Translations under genes and position numbers: made by a program
Notes under the pieces: generated by a model
Told to the model about the DNA's origin: nothing
Database searches by the model: none
The model's input: only the letters and a program-made list of their open reading frames with translations
Assembly: GCA_001464425.1 (NCBI GenBank)
Contig: LNEK01000021.1
Location: forward strand, 1 to 52,998
Length of the DNA stretch: 52,998 nucleotides
DNA from: Alphaproteobacteria bacterium Ga0077535
GTDB lineage: Bacteria > Pseudomonadota > Alphaproteobacteria > Caulobacterales > Aquidulcibacteraceae
Direction: 5' to 3'
Shown here: in pieces, positions 18,964 to 26,838 of the stretch
Numbering within the stretch: the stretch's first letter is position 1
How the letters are laid out: every line of letters begins with the position of its first letter

Positions 18964-18994
18964 CTTATATGGCGGCGCTACCTTTGCGCTGCAA
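18964..18994 (-). promoter_or_regulatory. Possible promoter of the BI-1 gene
   Basis: On the minus strand TTGCAG (18989-18994) and TATAAG (18964-18969) are spaced by 19 bases, 47 bases before the BI-1 start. The -10 is good; the spacing is longer than the ideal 17. Confidence 0.35.
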
Positions 18995-19027
18995 GAAAAA
19001 GCCGCCGCTTCTTTCGGTTGCGCTAGG

Positions 19028-19045
19028 TACTGGGTACGCCCAGTA
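19028..19045. promoter_or_regulatory. Palindrome in the BI-1/PBP divergent region
   Basis: TACTGGG-TACG-CCCAGTA is a perfect 7-bp inverted repeat with a four-base spacer, centred about 120 bases from the BI-1 start and 135 from the PBP start. It looks like an operator for a dimeric regulator; none is identified. Confidence 0.4.
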
Positions 19046-19171
19046 TTGGTAAGATACGCCGGGAACACGGGACTGGATCGCCGCGTTTTCGCCACACTGC
19101 GTCGGCGACCTGCCGATGAGGCGGGAACGCTGTCGAATCGCGCTACCAGCAGGCGCGGAGGGTGAGCCGGG

Positions 19172-21715
19172 GTGGCTGACGAGAACGAACCAAATGCGCC
19201 GGGGGACGAGCCTCCGAAGCAAACACCGGCGGAAGCTGGGGAGCCGGCCGCGCCTGTGGAGCGCGCCGAGGACACCCTTGCGCCAGACTCTGCCCCCGCT
19301 CCAGACGAAGACATATTCGAGGTCGAAGCGGCGCCGCCAGAGGCGCACCAGCTAGATGCAGCGCCGATCGAAGAGCCCACGGCGCCTCTTGAGGCCGCAT
19401 CGGATGAACGCGTAGCCGAACCGGCTTCGGCGCCTGAACCTGCCCAATCGACAGATCCTGACCCGCCTGCGCTCTTGGAAGCGCCGCCCGCAGCTCCTGA
19501 ACCGGAGACCGAGGCCACGCCGCCACCCGTCGAGGATCCAACGCCTGCCGCTCAGACCGAGCTGCCGCCCCATTACTTCCGCGCGGCTGGCGACCCGGAC
19601 GAACCAGCGCCCGAGCCTGCGCCGACGATGTTCGGCCAAATCGGCGATCGCGTGCGAGATACCTGGCGCGACATCTGGGGTGGCGTTGAACCTGGTCTGA
19701 TCCGCTTTGGCGGTGCGGCCCGCGCTGCGGTTGGCGAAGTCGGCAACCGCGCCCGCAACATCAAGCACCCGCGCAACATGCGGGAAGCTGCTGTTTGGAG
19801 CGGGTGGCTCGCCGCTGGCGGCGTCGCGGTGATCATCGCCTTCTTTTTGTTCGTCACATGGGACATGCCGTCCACTGACGATCTTTGGGAAGCGCGCCAA
19901 GGCCAGTCGATCACTTTCCTCGATCGCAACGGGCATGTGATCTTGCGCGAAGGCGCACAAAACGCACCGCCGGTCGATCTCGCATCGCTGCCGCCGTTCG
20001 TGCCGCAAGCTTTTATCGCGATCGAAGATCGCCGCTTCTATAACCACCTTGGCGTGGATTTTGGCGGCATGATGCGCGCAGGCGCCGAAAATCTACGCGC
20101 CGGCCGCGTCGTCCAAGGCGGCTCGACGATTACGCAGCAGCTGGCGAAGAACCTCTTTCTCACCAACGAACGCTCCTGGCGCCGTAAGGCGCAGGAAATC
20201 ATGCTGGCGTTCTGGCTGGAGAGCCGCTTCAGCAAGGACGAAATCCTAGCGCTCTACCTCAGCCGCGTGTACTTCGGCGCTGGCGCCTATGGCATTGAGG
20301 CCGCCGCCGAACGCTATTTTGATCGTCCCGCGCGCGAGCTTACTTTGCTGCAATCAGCAATGATTGCCGGCCTCGTCAAAGCGCCTTCGCGCCTGAACCC
20401 GGCCCGCCAAGACATCGCTGCTGCGCGCGACCGTGCGACCGTGGTGCTCAACGAAATGGTGGCGATGGGCTTCATCAGCGCGGCCGAGCGGGAAGCGGCG
20501 CTACAGGAAGAACTCGTTATCAGCCGGCGCAATCCGGCGGGCGTGCTCTCCTATTATCGCGACTGGATCGACCCGCTGTTGAACGACATCATCGGCAACC
20601 AACGCGATGACTTCATCGTTGAAACCACGATCGACATCGCCGCCCAGCGCGCCGCCGCCGAAGCTGTGGAGACCGTCCTCGCCGAGCAAGGCGAAGATCG
20701 CCGCGTCGGCCAAGCTGCGGCGCTCGCCATGGACGACATCGGCGCCGTGCGCGTGATGGTGGGCGGCCGGGACTACGATCAAAGTCAATTCAACCGCACC
20801 ACCCAAGCGCGCCGCCAGCCAGGCTCCTCATTTAAGTTCTTCATCTACCTTGCGGCGATGGAGAACGGCCTGACGCCGTGGAGCGTCCGCGAAGACGCGC
20901 CGATCACGATCTCGATCGAAGGGCAACCAGACTGGACCCCGGGGAACTACACCAACGAATTCCACGGCGCAGTAACGCTGAACGGCGCGTTCACGCACTC
21001 CTTCAACATGGTCGCGATCCGCGTCGCCAATGAAGTCGGCGGCGCGAAGGTCATCGACGTAGCGCGCCGCCTCGGCGTGACGTCGCCGCTCAGCAACTAC
21101 CATTCGCTGGCGCTCGGCGCGCAGGAAATGACGCTGCTCGAAATGGTTGGCGCCTACGGCGCGATGGCTTCGGAAGGCTACCTGGTGCGCCCCCACGGCG
21201 TCGCGCGCATTCGACGCGCAAACAATAACGAGACCATGTGGAGCTTCCGTGAGCAGCGCACCCGCGTGATCGAACAGCGCCCGATGCGCTACATGAATTT
21301 GATGATGCGCCGCGTCGTTGATTCCGGCACCGGCACCGCCGCGCGCATTAGCGGCCGCGAAATCGGCGGCAAAACCGGCACCGGCAACGATTACCGCGAT
21401 GCCTGGTTTATCGGCTTTACGCCAGGCCTCGTCGGCGGCGTGTGGGTCGGCAACGACAACTTCACCACGACGGCGCGCGTCACCGGCGGCTCGCTGCCAG
21501 CCGACATCTGGGCCCGCTTCATGCCGGTTGCGCTGCGCGATACGCCCGTACGCTCGCTCGAAATGCCCAGCGATGAAGATTATAGCGTCGGCCAACCCCC
21601 GCCTGAGCCAACAATTACGGCCGTTGGCGCGCCGATCGGCGCGGTGATGGGCAATCCGACGCCTGCGCCGCCAGATGATCAGGACCGGTCGCTCGACTTC
21701 GGTCCCGAGGGCTAA
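19172..21715 (+). CDS. Class A penicillin-binding protein (PBP1A type)
   Basis: Bifunctional peptidoglycan synthase: it polymerises lipid II and cross-links the stem peptides in the periplasm. 847 residues from a GTG at 19172 with GGAGGGTGAG upstream. Residues ~1-200 are an acidic Pro/Ala/Glu-rich cytoplasmic tail, followed by one membrane helix (~205-228). The GT51 domain has E285 in AIEDRRFYNHLG and the GGSTITQQLAKNLF motif. The transpeptidase domain has S552-SF-K555, S610-F-N612 and K734-TGT. The C-terminal ~80 residues are Pro-rich. The ~200-residue tail is much longer than in E. coli PBP1a and could dock cytoplasmic partners. The gene stands alone, divergent from the BI-1 gene. Confidence 0.95.
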   Translation: MADENEPNAPGDEPPKQTPAEAGEPAAPVERAEDTLAPDSAPAPDEDIFEVEAAPPEAHQLDAAPIEEPTAPLEAASDERVAEPASAPEPAQSTDPDPPALLEAPPAAPEPETEATPPPVEDPTPAAQTELPPHYFRAAGDPDEPAPEPAPTMFGQIGDRVRDTWRDIWGGVEPGLIRFGGAARAAVGEVGNRARNIKHPRNMREAAVWSGWLAAGGVAVIIAFFLFVTWDMPSTDDLWEARQGQSITFLDRNGHVILREGAQNAPPVDLASLPPFVPQAFIAIEDRRFYNHLGVDFGGMMRAGAENLRAGRVVQGGSTITQQLAKNLFLTNERSWRRKAQEIMLAFWLESRFSKDEILALYLSRVYFGAGAYGIEAAAERYFDRPARELTLLQSAMIAGLVKAPSRLNPARQDIAAARDRATVVLNEMVAMGFISAAEREAALQEELVISRRNPAGVLSYYRDWIDPLLNDIIGNQRDDFIVETTIDIAAQRAAAEAVETVLAEQGEDRRVGQAAALAMDDIGAVRVMVGGRDYDQSQFNRTTQARRQPGSSFKFFIYLAAMENGLTPWSVREDAPITISIEGQPDWTPGNYTNEFHGAVTLNGAFTHSFNMVAIRVANEVGGAKVIDVARRLGVTSPLSNYHSLALGAQEMTLLEMVGAYGAMASEGYLVRPHGVARIRRANNNETMWSFREQRTRVIEQRPMRYMNLMMRRVVDSGTGTAARISGREIGGKTGTGNDYRDAWFIGFTPGLVGGVWVGNDNFTTTARVTGGSLPADIWARFMPVALRDTPVRSLEMPSDEDYSVGQPPPEPTITAVGAPIGAVMGNPTPAPPDDQDRSLDFGPEG

Positions 21716-21752
21716 CGCGGAACCGCAGCGTTGCGCCATGGTTTAATCGCCC

Positions 21753-22163
21753 ATGGTCACGAACACGAACCTCCGAGAACCCATCGTCATCGAAGCTCGC
21801 CGCGTGCGCGATGCCGCCGATATTTCCGATATCGTCCGCCTCGCTGACTTGCTGGACACCAAGTTCGTGCTGCCCGGCACGAACTGGCGGTTTGGTCTCG
21901 ACAGCATCATCGGCCTTGTCCCCGGTATTGGCGACTTGGTCACCACAGGTCTCGGCGCATACATCATCTACCGCGCGCGTGAGCTTGGCGCCCCAGGATG
22001 GCTTATCGCGCGTATGACGGCAAATCTCGCAATCGATGGCGTTATCGGCGCGATCCCGCTGGTCGGCGATGTGTTCGACTTTGCCTTCCGCTCTAACGCG
22101 AAGAACGTGCGTATGCTGCGGCGCTATTTGGAAAAGCGAACGCTTCGCGACGTGACGCCCTAG
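21753..22163 (+). CDS. DUF4112 membrane protein
   Basis: A 136-residue protein of the DUF4112 family, unknown function. It has the characteristic paired motifs LPGTNWRFGLDSIIGLVPGIGD and IDGVIGAIPLVGDVFDFAFRSN, each combining a hydrophobic segment with PxxGD, given in short here. The C-terminus is basic (RMLRRYLEKR). It starts 37 bases after the PBP gene and may be co-transcribed with it. Its stop overlaps that of the convergent lipoprotein gene by CTAG. Confidence 0.9.
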   Translation: MVTNTNLREPIVIEARRVRDAADISDIVRLADLLDTKFVLPGTNWRFGLDSIIGLVPGIGDLVTTGLGAYIIYRARELGAPGWLIARMTANLAIDGVIGAIPLVGDVFDFAFRSNAKNVRMLRRYLEKRTLRDVTP

Positions 22164-22513
22164 TCCACGCAGATCGCGGCGTCCGCGCGGCCATTCACAA
22201 CACGCGTGTAGCAGCCGAACGCCATGTTCGAGGCTTGGCACTGGCCGGTAACATTTGTTTGCCCTGCAACGTCCACGGCGCCTTGGCAGTTGCCCGACGA
22301 GCATTGGCTGCCATCGCGGCACGCTCTGCCCGCATCGGCGTAGGGGACGACGCATTGTAGCGTCTGCGCCCGGCCCACCCGCTCCAAGCTGCCTCCGCGC
22401 GCCGCGCACGCGCTCTGCGCATTCTCCGCTTGCGGCGCCGGCGCGGTTGGCGCTGCCACCGGCGCGCAGGCGCAGGCGCCAAACAACAAGGCGGCGGCGA
22501 AAATGCGCTTCAT
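22160..22513 (-). CDS. Small cysteine-rich lipoprotein
   Basis: A 117-residue exported protein of unknown function. It opens with a signal peptide ending in a lipobox-like LFGAC, then a Pro/Ala linker (APVAAPTAPAPQ). The mature part has nine or so cysteines, including CRDGSQCSSGNCQG, a spacing seen in small disulfide-knot modules, and a closing CYTRVVNGRADAAICVD. The disulfide-rich fold suggests a stable outer-membrane or periplasmic lipoprotein. It is the last gene of the yacG-side operon; its ATG overlaps the yacG stop by ATGA. I do not recognise a named family. Confidence 0.7.
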   Translation of the reverse strand: MKRIFAAALLFGACACAPVAAPTAPAPQAENAQSACAARGGSLERVGRAQTLQCVVPYADAGRACRDGSQCSSGNCQGAVDVAGQTNVTGQCQASNMAFGCYTRVVNGRADAAICVD

Positions 22514-22677
22514 CGGTTCTGCTCCTGATCGTCGTCAGACGGATCATCTTCTTCGACCGCCGGAATGGCGTAACCACCGCTTAGCCAACGGTGCAAATCC
22601 ACGTCGGCGCAGCGTTTAGAACAGAATGGGCGGTATTTTTGATCCTGCTCGTTTCCGCAAATCGCACACTTGCTCAC
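22510..22677 (-). CDS. yacG: DNA gyrase inhibitor YacG
   Basis: A 55-residue zinc-finger protein that binds GyrB and blocks DNA binding by gyrase. The zinc site is CAIC (C4, C7) and CSKRC (C19, C23), followed by the family signature ADVDLHRWLSGGYAIP and an acidic Asp/Glu-rich tail. It starts with GTG at 22677, overlapping the RNase G stop (GTGA), and its stop overlaps the start of the lipoprotein gene. The gene order maf-rng-yacG is common in Alphaproteobacteria and supports the call. Confidence 0.93.
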   Translation of the reverse strand: MSKCAICGNEQDQKYRPFCSKRCADVDLHRWLSGGYAIPAVEEDDPSDDDQEQNR

Positions 22678-23771
22678 AACGCCCTCGCATCAATACGGTC
22701 CCGCGGCCAGAACGCCTCCTGCGGCGCGGCGTCCAACGTCCAGCGCATGCCGATACGATTGGAAAGCTGCGCGCGCCAGTCGATCTCCGCCGCATCGAGC
22801 CAAGCCTTGACCCCCGGCGACACCGTGCACGCGATCTGACGGCCCGTTTGCGCCCGCCCTTCGCGCTCGATCGCACGGAGCGCCATCAGCGCTGCGGTTT
22901 CGGCCGTGAGGCGCCCATCGGCATCGCGCATTTGTTCGTGCAGCGGACGCCGCAATTGCGCGCGCGCCATGTCGAACACGCCGAAGCGCGACAGGCCGCC
23001 GAACTGGATGCTCCACGGATCGTCAGCGAAAGCGGCGCGCACCGCCTCTTCCAACTGTTTGCCGTGCGACTTTGCCCGCATCGACACAAAGTCGATCGCG
23101 ATCAGGCCGCCCAGATTGCGCAGGCGGACCTGACGCGCCGCTTCCTGCGCGGCCGCGATGTTGAGATCGAGGGCAAAGCGTTCCGGATCGCCTGAACCTT
23201 GGCGCGCACCAGAATCCACATCAATAGCCACCAGCGCCGAGGTCGGCTCAATGCTCAGCACGCCGCCGCCAGGCAAAGGCGCAATCCGCGCCAGCGCATC
23301 CTCAACGACGGCGTCGATCTTGGTGCGAAGTTGCGCGTCGGCAGACTTCGCCAGCACGAGATCCTCATCAACTTCATGCTGCCCGATGCGATGCGGCGCC
23401 TCGCCGTCATGACCGCTTTCCTGCAGTTCAATGACCGGGTTTTTCCCGCGCGCACCTTCGCGGGTGACATGGACGACGACGCCCATACCTTCGGTCAAAG
23501 AAACTCGCTCTTTGCCAGCGCGCCGCACGCGACCGTCTTCGCCGAGCGGCAAAAACCCAAACTCATCGCGCAGACCTAAATCGACGAAAACGCCGCGCCG
23601 ACGGCGATCTATCTCGCGCACGCGGCCGACATAAAGCTCGCCCCAACGCGCCCGCACGCCCTCGTCGCTCGCGCGCGCTATGCGCAGCGCGATAGGACGG
23701 CCCCCGCGCACCAGCACTTCGCGCGTCTCGCCGATCGACGCATCGACCCAAGTTTCCAGCACCTCGCTCAC
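22674..23771 (-). CDS. rng: Ribonuclease E/G family protein
   Basis: Endoribonuclease related to RNase G/E, involved in rRNA and mRNA processing. 365 residues from a GTG at 23771 that overlaps the maf stop (GTGA). The S1-like region is GELYVGRVREIDRRRRGVFV to LGLRDEFGFLPL. The DNase-I-like catalytic domain has ALVAIDVDSG and NLGGLIAIDFVSM, which hold the two magnesium-binding aspartates. The CPxCxGxG zinc link that joins RNase E/G dimers is absent: only one cysteine occurs in the protein. It is therefore a short form, common beside maf in this class, and may assemble differently. Confidence 0.9.
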   Translation of the reverse strand: MSEVLETWVDASIGETREVLVRGGRPIALRIARASDEGVRARWGELYVGRVREIDRRRRGVFVDLGLRDEFGFLPLGEDGRVRRAGKERVSLTEGMGVVVHVTREGARGKNPVIELQESGHDGEAPHRIGQHEVDEDLVLAKSADAQLRTKIDAVVEDALARIAPLPGGGVLSIEPTSALVAIDVDSGARQGSGDPERFALDLNIAAAQEAARQVRLRNLGGLIAIDFVSMRAKSHGKQLEEAVRAAFADDPWSIQFGGLSRFGVFDMARAQLRRPLHEQMRDADGRLTAETAALMALRAIEREGRAQTGRQIACTVSPGVKAWLDAAEIDWRAQLSNRIGMRWTLDAAPQEAFWPRDRIDARAL

Positions 23772-24322
23772 GAGGCACCCTCGATCAGGTTCGCGGTTTC
23801 GTAGAGAGGCAATCCGATCACAGATGAGTAGGAGCCGATGAGGTTCGTGACGTAACGCGCCGCCAACCCCTGGATCGCGTAGCCGCCGGCTTTGCCACGC
23901 CATTCTTCGCTGGCGATATAGCGCTCAACTTCCGCATAAGAGAGCACCTTGAACGACACGCGCGTTTCCGCGAGCCGCGTGCGCACAGAGCCGTCCGCTG
24001 CTTTCACTGCCACGGCCGTGTAGACTCGATGGGTCCGCCCAGAGAGCAGCTTCAAGCACGCCCGCGCTTCCGCCTCCGTCTCTGCTTTCGGCAAAATGCG
24101 GCGGCCAACGGCGACGACCGTGTCGGCGGCGAGCACGATGCCGTCCGCTTTCACAGTCAGCGCCTTCTCACGCGCGAGCCGCAACGCCAACAGTCGCGGC
24201 GTCTCGCCCTTCAACGGTGTTTCATCGATGTCAGCGGCGATAACTTCATCCGGCGTCACGCCAATCTGCGCCAGAAGCGCCAGCCGGCGCGGGCTCGCGC
24301 TCGCCAGCACGAGGCGTGTCAT
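23768..24322 (-). CDS. maf: Maf-family nucleotide pyrophosphatase
   Basis: House-cleaning enzyme that hydrolyses dTTP/UTP or modified nucleotides to the monophosphates; Maf proteins are also linked to septum formation. 184 residues with the N-terminal SASPRR motif, the DETPLKGETPRLLALRLAREKA region, the catalytic AADTVVAVGRRILPK segment, LSGRTHRVYTAVAV and GKAGGYAIQGLAARYV, quoted in parts. The YAIQG form matches the YhdE (dTTP/UTP) branch rather than YceF. It overlaps the SDR gene upstream by ATGA and rng downstream by GTGA. Confidence 0.94.
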   Translation of the reverse strand: MTRLVLASASPRRLALLAQIGVTPDEVIAADIDETPLKGETPRLLALRLAREKALTVKADGIVLAADTVVAVGRRILPKAETEAEARACLKLLSGRTHRVYTAVAVKAADGSVRTRLAETRVSFKVLSYAEVERYIASEEWRGKAGGYAIQGLAARYVTNLIGSYSSVIGLPLYETANLIEGAS

Positions 24323-25191
24323 GGCCGCTTCGGAAAGCCCAGGCGCTTGGCGATGATTTTATCCACCGTGCGCGGGTTCAATATCTTTGGCAGCGTGCGA
24401 TCCATAAAGGGCTTGCGCAAGATGTGATAGCGGGTCTTCGGCTTCGGATCGCTGAGGCAGAACCAAATCAGATCGCCCACATCAGAGGCCGGCAAACCGA
24501 CCTTGCCCTGCGTGACCATATAATCCGCCACGCGCTCCACCATCGGCGCGTACGGCGTGTTGGAGAAGCGCTTCAAATCTTCTTTCTCGGCCTTGTCCCA
24601 GATCGGCGTCGCGATTGCACCAGGACCGATGACGATGACGTCGATGCCGTAGAGCATGAGTTCGCGGCGTAGTGATTGTGAATAGCCTTCAAGCGCGAAC
24701 TTGCTCGCGGAGTATGGCCCAACGAACGGCGAGCCGTTTTGGCCACCAACCGACGAGATCATCACGATGCGGCCAGGCTTGCCGGTGCGATCAGGGTCAG
24801 CGCCAAGCAGGTCAGCGAAGGCGCGCGTAACATTGTGCACGCCGAACAAATTGATCTCAAACTGACGACGCAATTCTTCAGTGTCGAGGTGCAGCAAAGG
24901 GCCAGGCACCGCGATGCCGGCATTGTTGACGAGGCCCCAAAGGCGACGACCACCCAACACCTGCGCCACTCGCGCGGCGCCGGCCCGCACCGCCGTTTCG
25001 TCAGCGACATCGAAAATCAGCGGCGTCACTGCCGCGCCAAACTCCGCCGTCAGCCCGTCAGCGTCAGCTTGCTTGCGCACACTCGCGAACACATGCGCGC
25101 CTTCCCGCACGGCTTTCGCGACGGCAGCGCGGCCGATGCCCGTGGAAGCGCCCGTAACGACGACGGCGCGATCGAGAGAATTTTGAGCCAT
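24319..25191 (-). CDS. SDR-family NAD(P)-dependent oxidoreductase
   Basis: Classical short-chain dehydrogenase/reductase, 290 residues, substrate unknown. The Rossmann motif is TGASTGIG (residues 13-20), then NNAG (89-92), with catalytic S147, Y160 and K164 in PYSASK. Arg39 after the second strand (ASVRKQ) suggests NADP preference. The C-terminal ~60 residues (KPKTRYHILRKPFMDRTLPK and on) resemble retinol-dehydrogenase-like SDRs. It lies between infA and maf, where relatives usually have nothing, and is coupled to both (one-base overlap with infA, four with maf). Confidence 0.88.
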   Translation of the reverse strand: MAQNSLDRAVVVTGASTGIGRAAVAKAVREGAHVFASVRKQADADGLTAEFGAAVTPLIFDVADETAVRAGAARVAQVLGGRRLWGLVNNAGIAVPGPLLHLDTEELRRQFEINLFGVHNVTRAFADLLGADPDRTGKPGRIVMISSVGGQNGSPFVGPYSASKFALEGYSQSLRRELMLYGIDVIVIGPGAIATPIWDKAEKEDLKRFSNTPYAPMVERVADYMVTQGKVGLPASDVGDLIWFCLSDPKPKTRYHILRKPFMDRTLPKILNPRTVDKIIAKRLGFPKRP

Positions 25192-25409
25192 TATTTGAAT
25201 CTGTACGTGATGCGCCCCTTGGTCAGATCATAGGGCGTCATCTCCACGAGCACTTTATCGCCGGCCAGCACGCGGATGCGGTTCTTGCGCATCTTGCCCG
25301 CGGTGTGGGCGATGATTTCGTGGTCGTTCTCGAGCTTCACCAGGAAGGTCGCGTTGGGCAAAAGCTCAACCACGGTTCCCGCGAATTCCAGTAGTTCTTC
25401 CTTGGCCAT
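25191..25409 (-). CDS. infA: Translation initiation factor IF-1
   Basis: 72-residue OB-fold protein that binds the 30S A site during initiation. The sequence is near-canonical: [40 protein letters not shown] and [20 protein letters not shown]. An AGGAGAGA ribosome site directly precedes the ATG. It is separated from the phosphatase gene by 46 bases, so it may have its own promoter as well as read-through from murA. Confidence 0.98.
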   Translation of the reverse strand: MAKEELLEFAGTVVELLPNATFLVKLENDHEIIAHTAGKMRKNRIRVLAGDKVLVEMTPYDLTKGRITYRFK

Positions 25410-25455
25410 TCTCTCTCCTGAATCGTGACGGCGCGGGCCTTATAGGCGTCGGGAC

Positions 25456-25917
25456 TTAGCCCGTCGATGGGCGCAAGAAGCGCTGGGATATCCGTTTGGA
25501 AAGGCCGTCCCTGACCCCGCGATACTCCATAAGCACCTGATCTCTGGAGCCTTCCGCCAGGGAGGGGTCGAAGGTAGGCCAATACTCGGCTGCCGCTCCC
25601 AGGGTGGGGATGAGGTCCAGCATGGTGTGGTGTGCCTCGGGGCTGAGCGAAACGATCAAATCAAAAGGGCCGTCCTCGTAATACTCACCGAACGCCTCCA
25701 GCCCCTTCGGGGTCTGCTTCGAGATATCGCCGCCCACTTCATCGACCACGAACGCCGCCATCGCCGAGATCTCCTCAGCCGGCCGGACGCCGACGCTATC
25801 GACCCGCACCAGCGAGCCGAACTGCAGCCGCATCAGCTCCGCCGCCATCGGCGAACGGATCATGTTCTGGGTGCATGCAAACAGCACCGAGCGCGGCAGC
25901 GCCTCCGGCCCGGACAC
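25456..25917 (-). CDS. Low-molecular-weight phosphatase family protein
   Basis: 153-residue protein of the LMW protein-tyrosine phosphatase / arsenate reductase fold. The phosphate-binding loop is C15-TQNMI-R21-S, and the late Asp region (YWPTFDPSLAEGSRDQ) corresponds to the DP loop that carries the general acid. It starts with GTG three bases after the UPF0262 gene. The genes around it (UPF0262, infA, maf) form a conserved cluster in Alphaproteobacteria. Whether it acts on proteins, on arsenate or on another substrate cannot be told. Confidence 0.88.
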   Translation of the reverse strand: MSGPEALPRSVLFACTQNMIRSPMAAELMRLQFGSLVRVDSVGVRPAEEISAMAAFVVDEVGGDISKQTPKGLEAFGEYYEDGPFDLIVSLSPEAHHTMLDLIPTLGAAAEYWPTFDPSLAEGSRDQVLMEYRGVRDGLSKRISQRFLRPSTG

Positions 25918-25920
25918 CGA

Positions 25921-26391
25921 TCAGCCTCGCACGTGGAGCGCGCAGACGAGCGTGAACAAGCGCCGGGCGGTTTCAAGATCAATCTCAAATTGGGCGGCGA
26001 GCGCCTCTTGCAGCACCTCGGCGGCTTCGTTGTGCAAACCCCGCCGCCCCATATCGATCGCTTCAATCTGACTGGGCGAAGCGTTGCGGATAGCATTGTG
26101 GTAGCTATCACAGATCATCGCGTAATCTTTGATCAGCTTCCGAAGCACCGACATGCCCATGTACTGCAGGCAGACGCGCTCGCCCTGCTGATCGCCTACA
26201 TCAAGCGCAAGGCGCCCTTCGTGCATGGAAAGTGTGAGCACGTAGGGCCCGCGCGACTCGCCGATCACGACGAACGCGTTCGACTCTTTCAGATCAAACA
26301 GCGCAATGCGGCGTTCGTGTTCGCCATTGGGGGAAGCCGGCGCCAGCGACGCCTCATCAAGCACAACGTCGATGAGCCGATCCTCGCTCAC
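25921..26391 (-). CDS. UPF0262 family protein
   Basis: Conserved alphaproteobacterial protein of 156 residues and unknown function. Family stretches are DERLIDVVLDE-like at the N-terminus (here EDRLIDVVLDEASL), HERRIALFDLKESNAF, GPYVLTLSMHEGRLALDV and LQYMGMSVLRKLIKDYAMICDSYHNAI (in pieces), ending in an alpha-helical segment with ARRLFTLVCALHVRG. It starts with GTG, three bases after the DUF2948 stop. In many relatives hisD lies between DUF2948 and this gene; here it does not. Confidence 0.92.
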   Translation of the reverse strand: MSEDRLIDVVLDEASLAPASPNGEHERRIALFDLKESNAFVVIGESRGPYVLTLSMHEGRLALDVGDQQGERVCLQYMGMSVLRKLIKDYAMICDSYHNAIRNASPSQIEAIDMGRRGLHNEAAEVLQEALAAQFEIDLETARRLFTLVCALHVRG

Positions 26392-26394
26392 TCG

Positions 26395-26838
26395 TCAGGC
26401 CTTCTCATGATCCGGCTTGCGCGGCGTGCGCCACGCCTCACCCAAATCCATCAGCAACGCATCTAGGCATTCCACATCGAGCGCGATTTCGCCGCCGCCG
26501 GCGAGCAGGAGCCGCACGACCCCGCCTGGCGGTTCTTCATCTGGAATGAAGCCAATGGACAGGATCGACGCCAACCCTTCCGGAATATCCGGCCTCACAC
26601 GTCGGCTCTTCACGCCCAGCACACCTTCGAAGGAAATCGCCGCGCGCACGCGCTCGAAGGTTTGACCGCCATCCGCCTTTTCCCAGCGAAAGCGGTTTAT
26701 GATTGCGGTGAACCGGCGCTGCTTGCGGTCGATGGTGATGTCGCCCATGCGCAATAAAGCGTCTTGCGCCGCCGCACCGATGATTTCCAGATCGGCAACG
26801 TCTTCAGCCATCAACTTCAAAGGGGCGTCGCTCGCCAC
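26395..26838 (-). CDS. DUF2948 family protein
   Basis: 147-residue conserved alphaproteobacterial protein of unknown function. Recognisable segments are LKLMAEDVADLEIIGAAAQD, ALLRMGDITIDRKQRRF, INRFRWE, and LLLAGGGEIALDVECLDALL near the C-terminus. The start is a GTG whose first base overlaps the murA stop, so translation is coupled to murA. Its constant position behind murA is a useful marker for the class, but says nothing firm about its role. Confidence 0.92.
   Translation of the reverse strand: MASDAPLKLMAEDVADLEIIGAAAQDALLRMGDITIDRKQRRFTAIINRFRWEKADGGQTFERVRAAISFEGVLGVKSRRVRPDIPEGLASILSIGFIPDEEPPGGVVRLLLAGGGEIALDVECLDALLMDLGEAWRTPRKPDHEKA

Noticed and set aside
20828-21739. 303-codon minus-strand frame
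   Set aside because: It is antisense to the PBP gene, whose motifs are intact.
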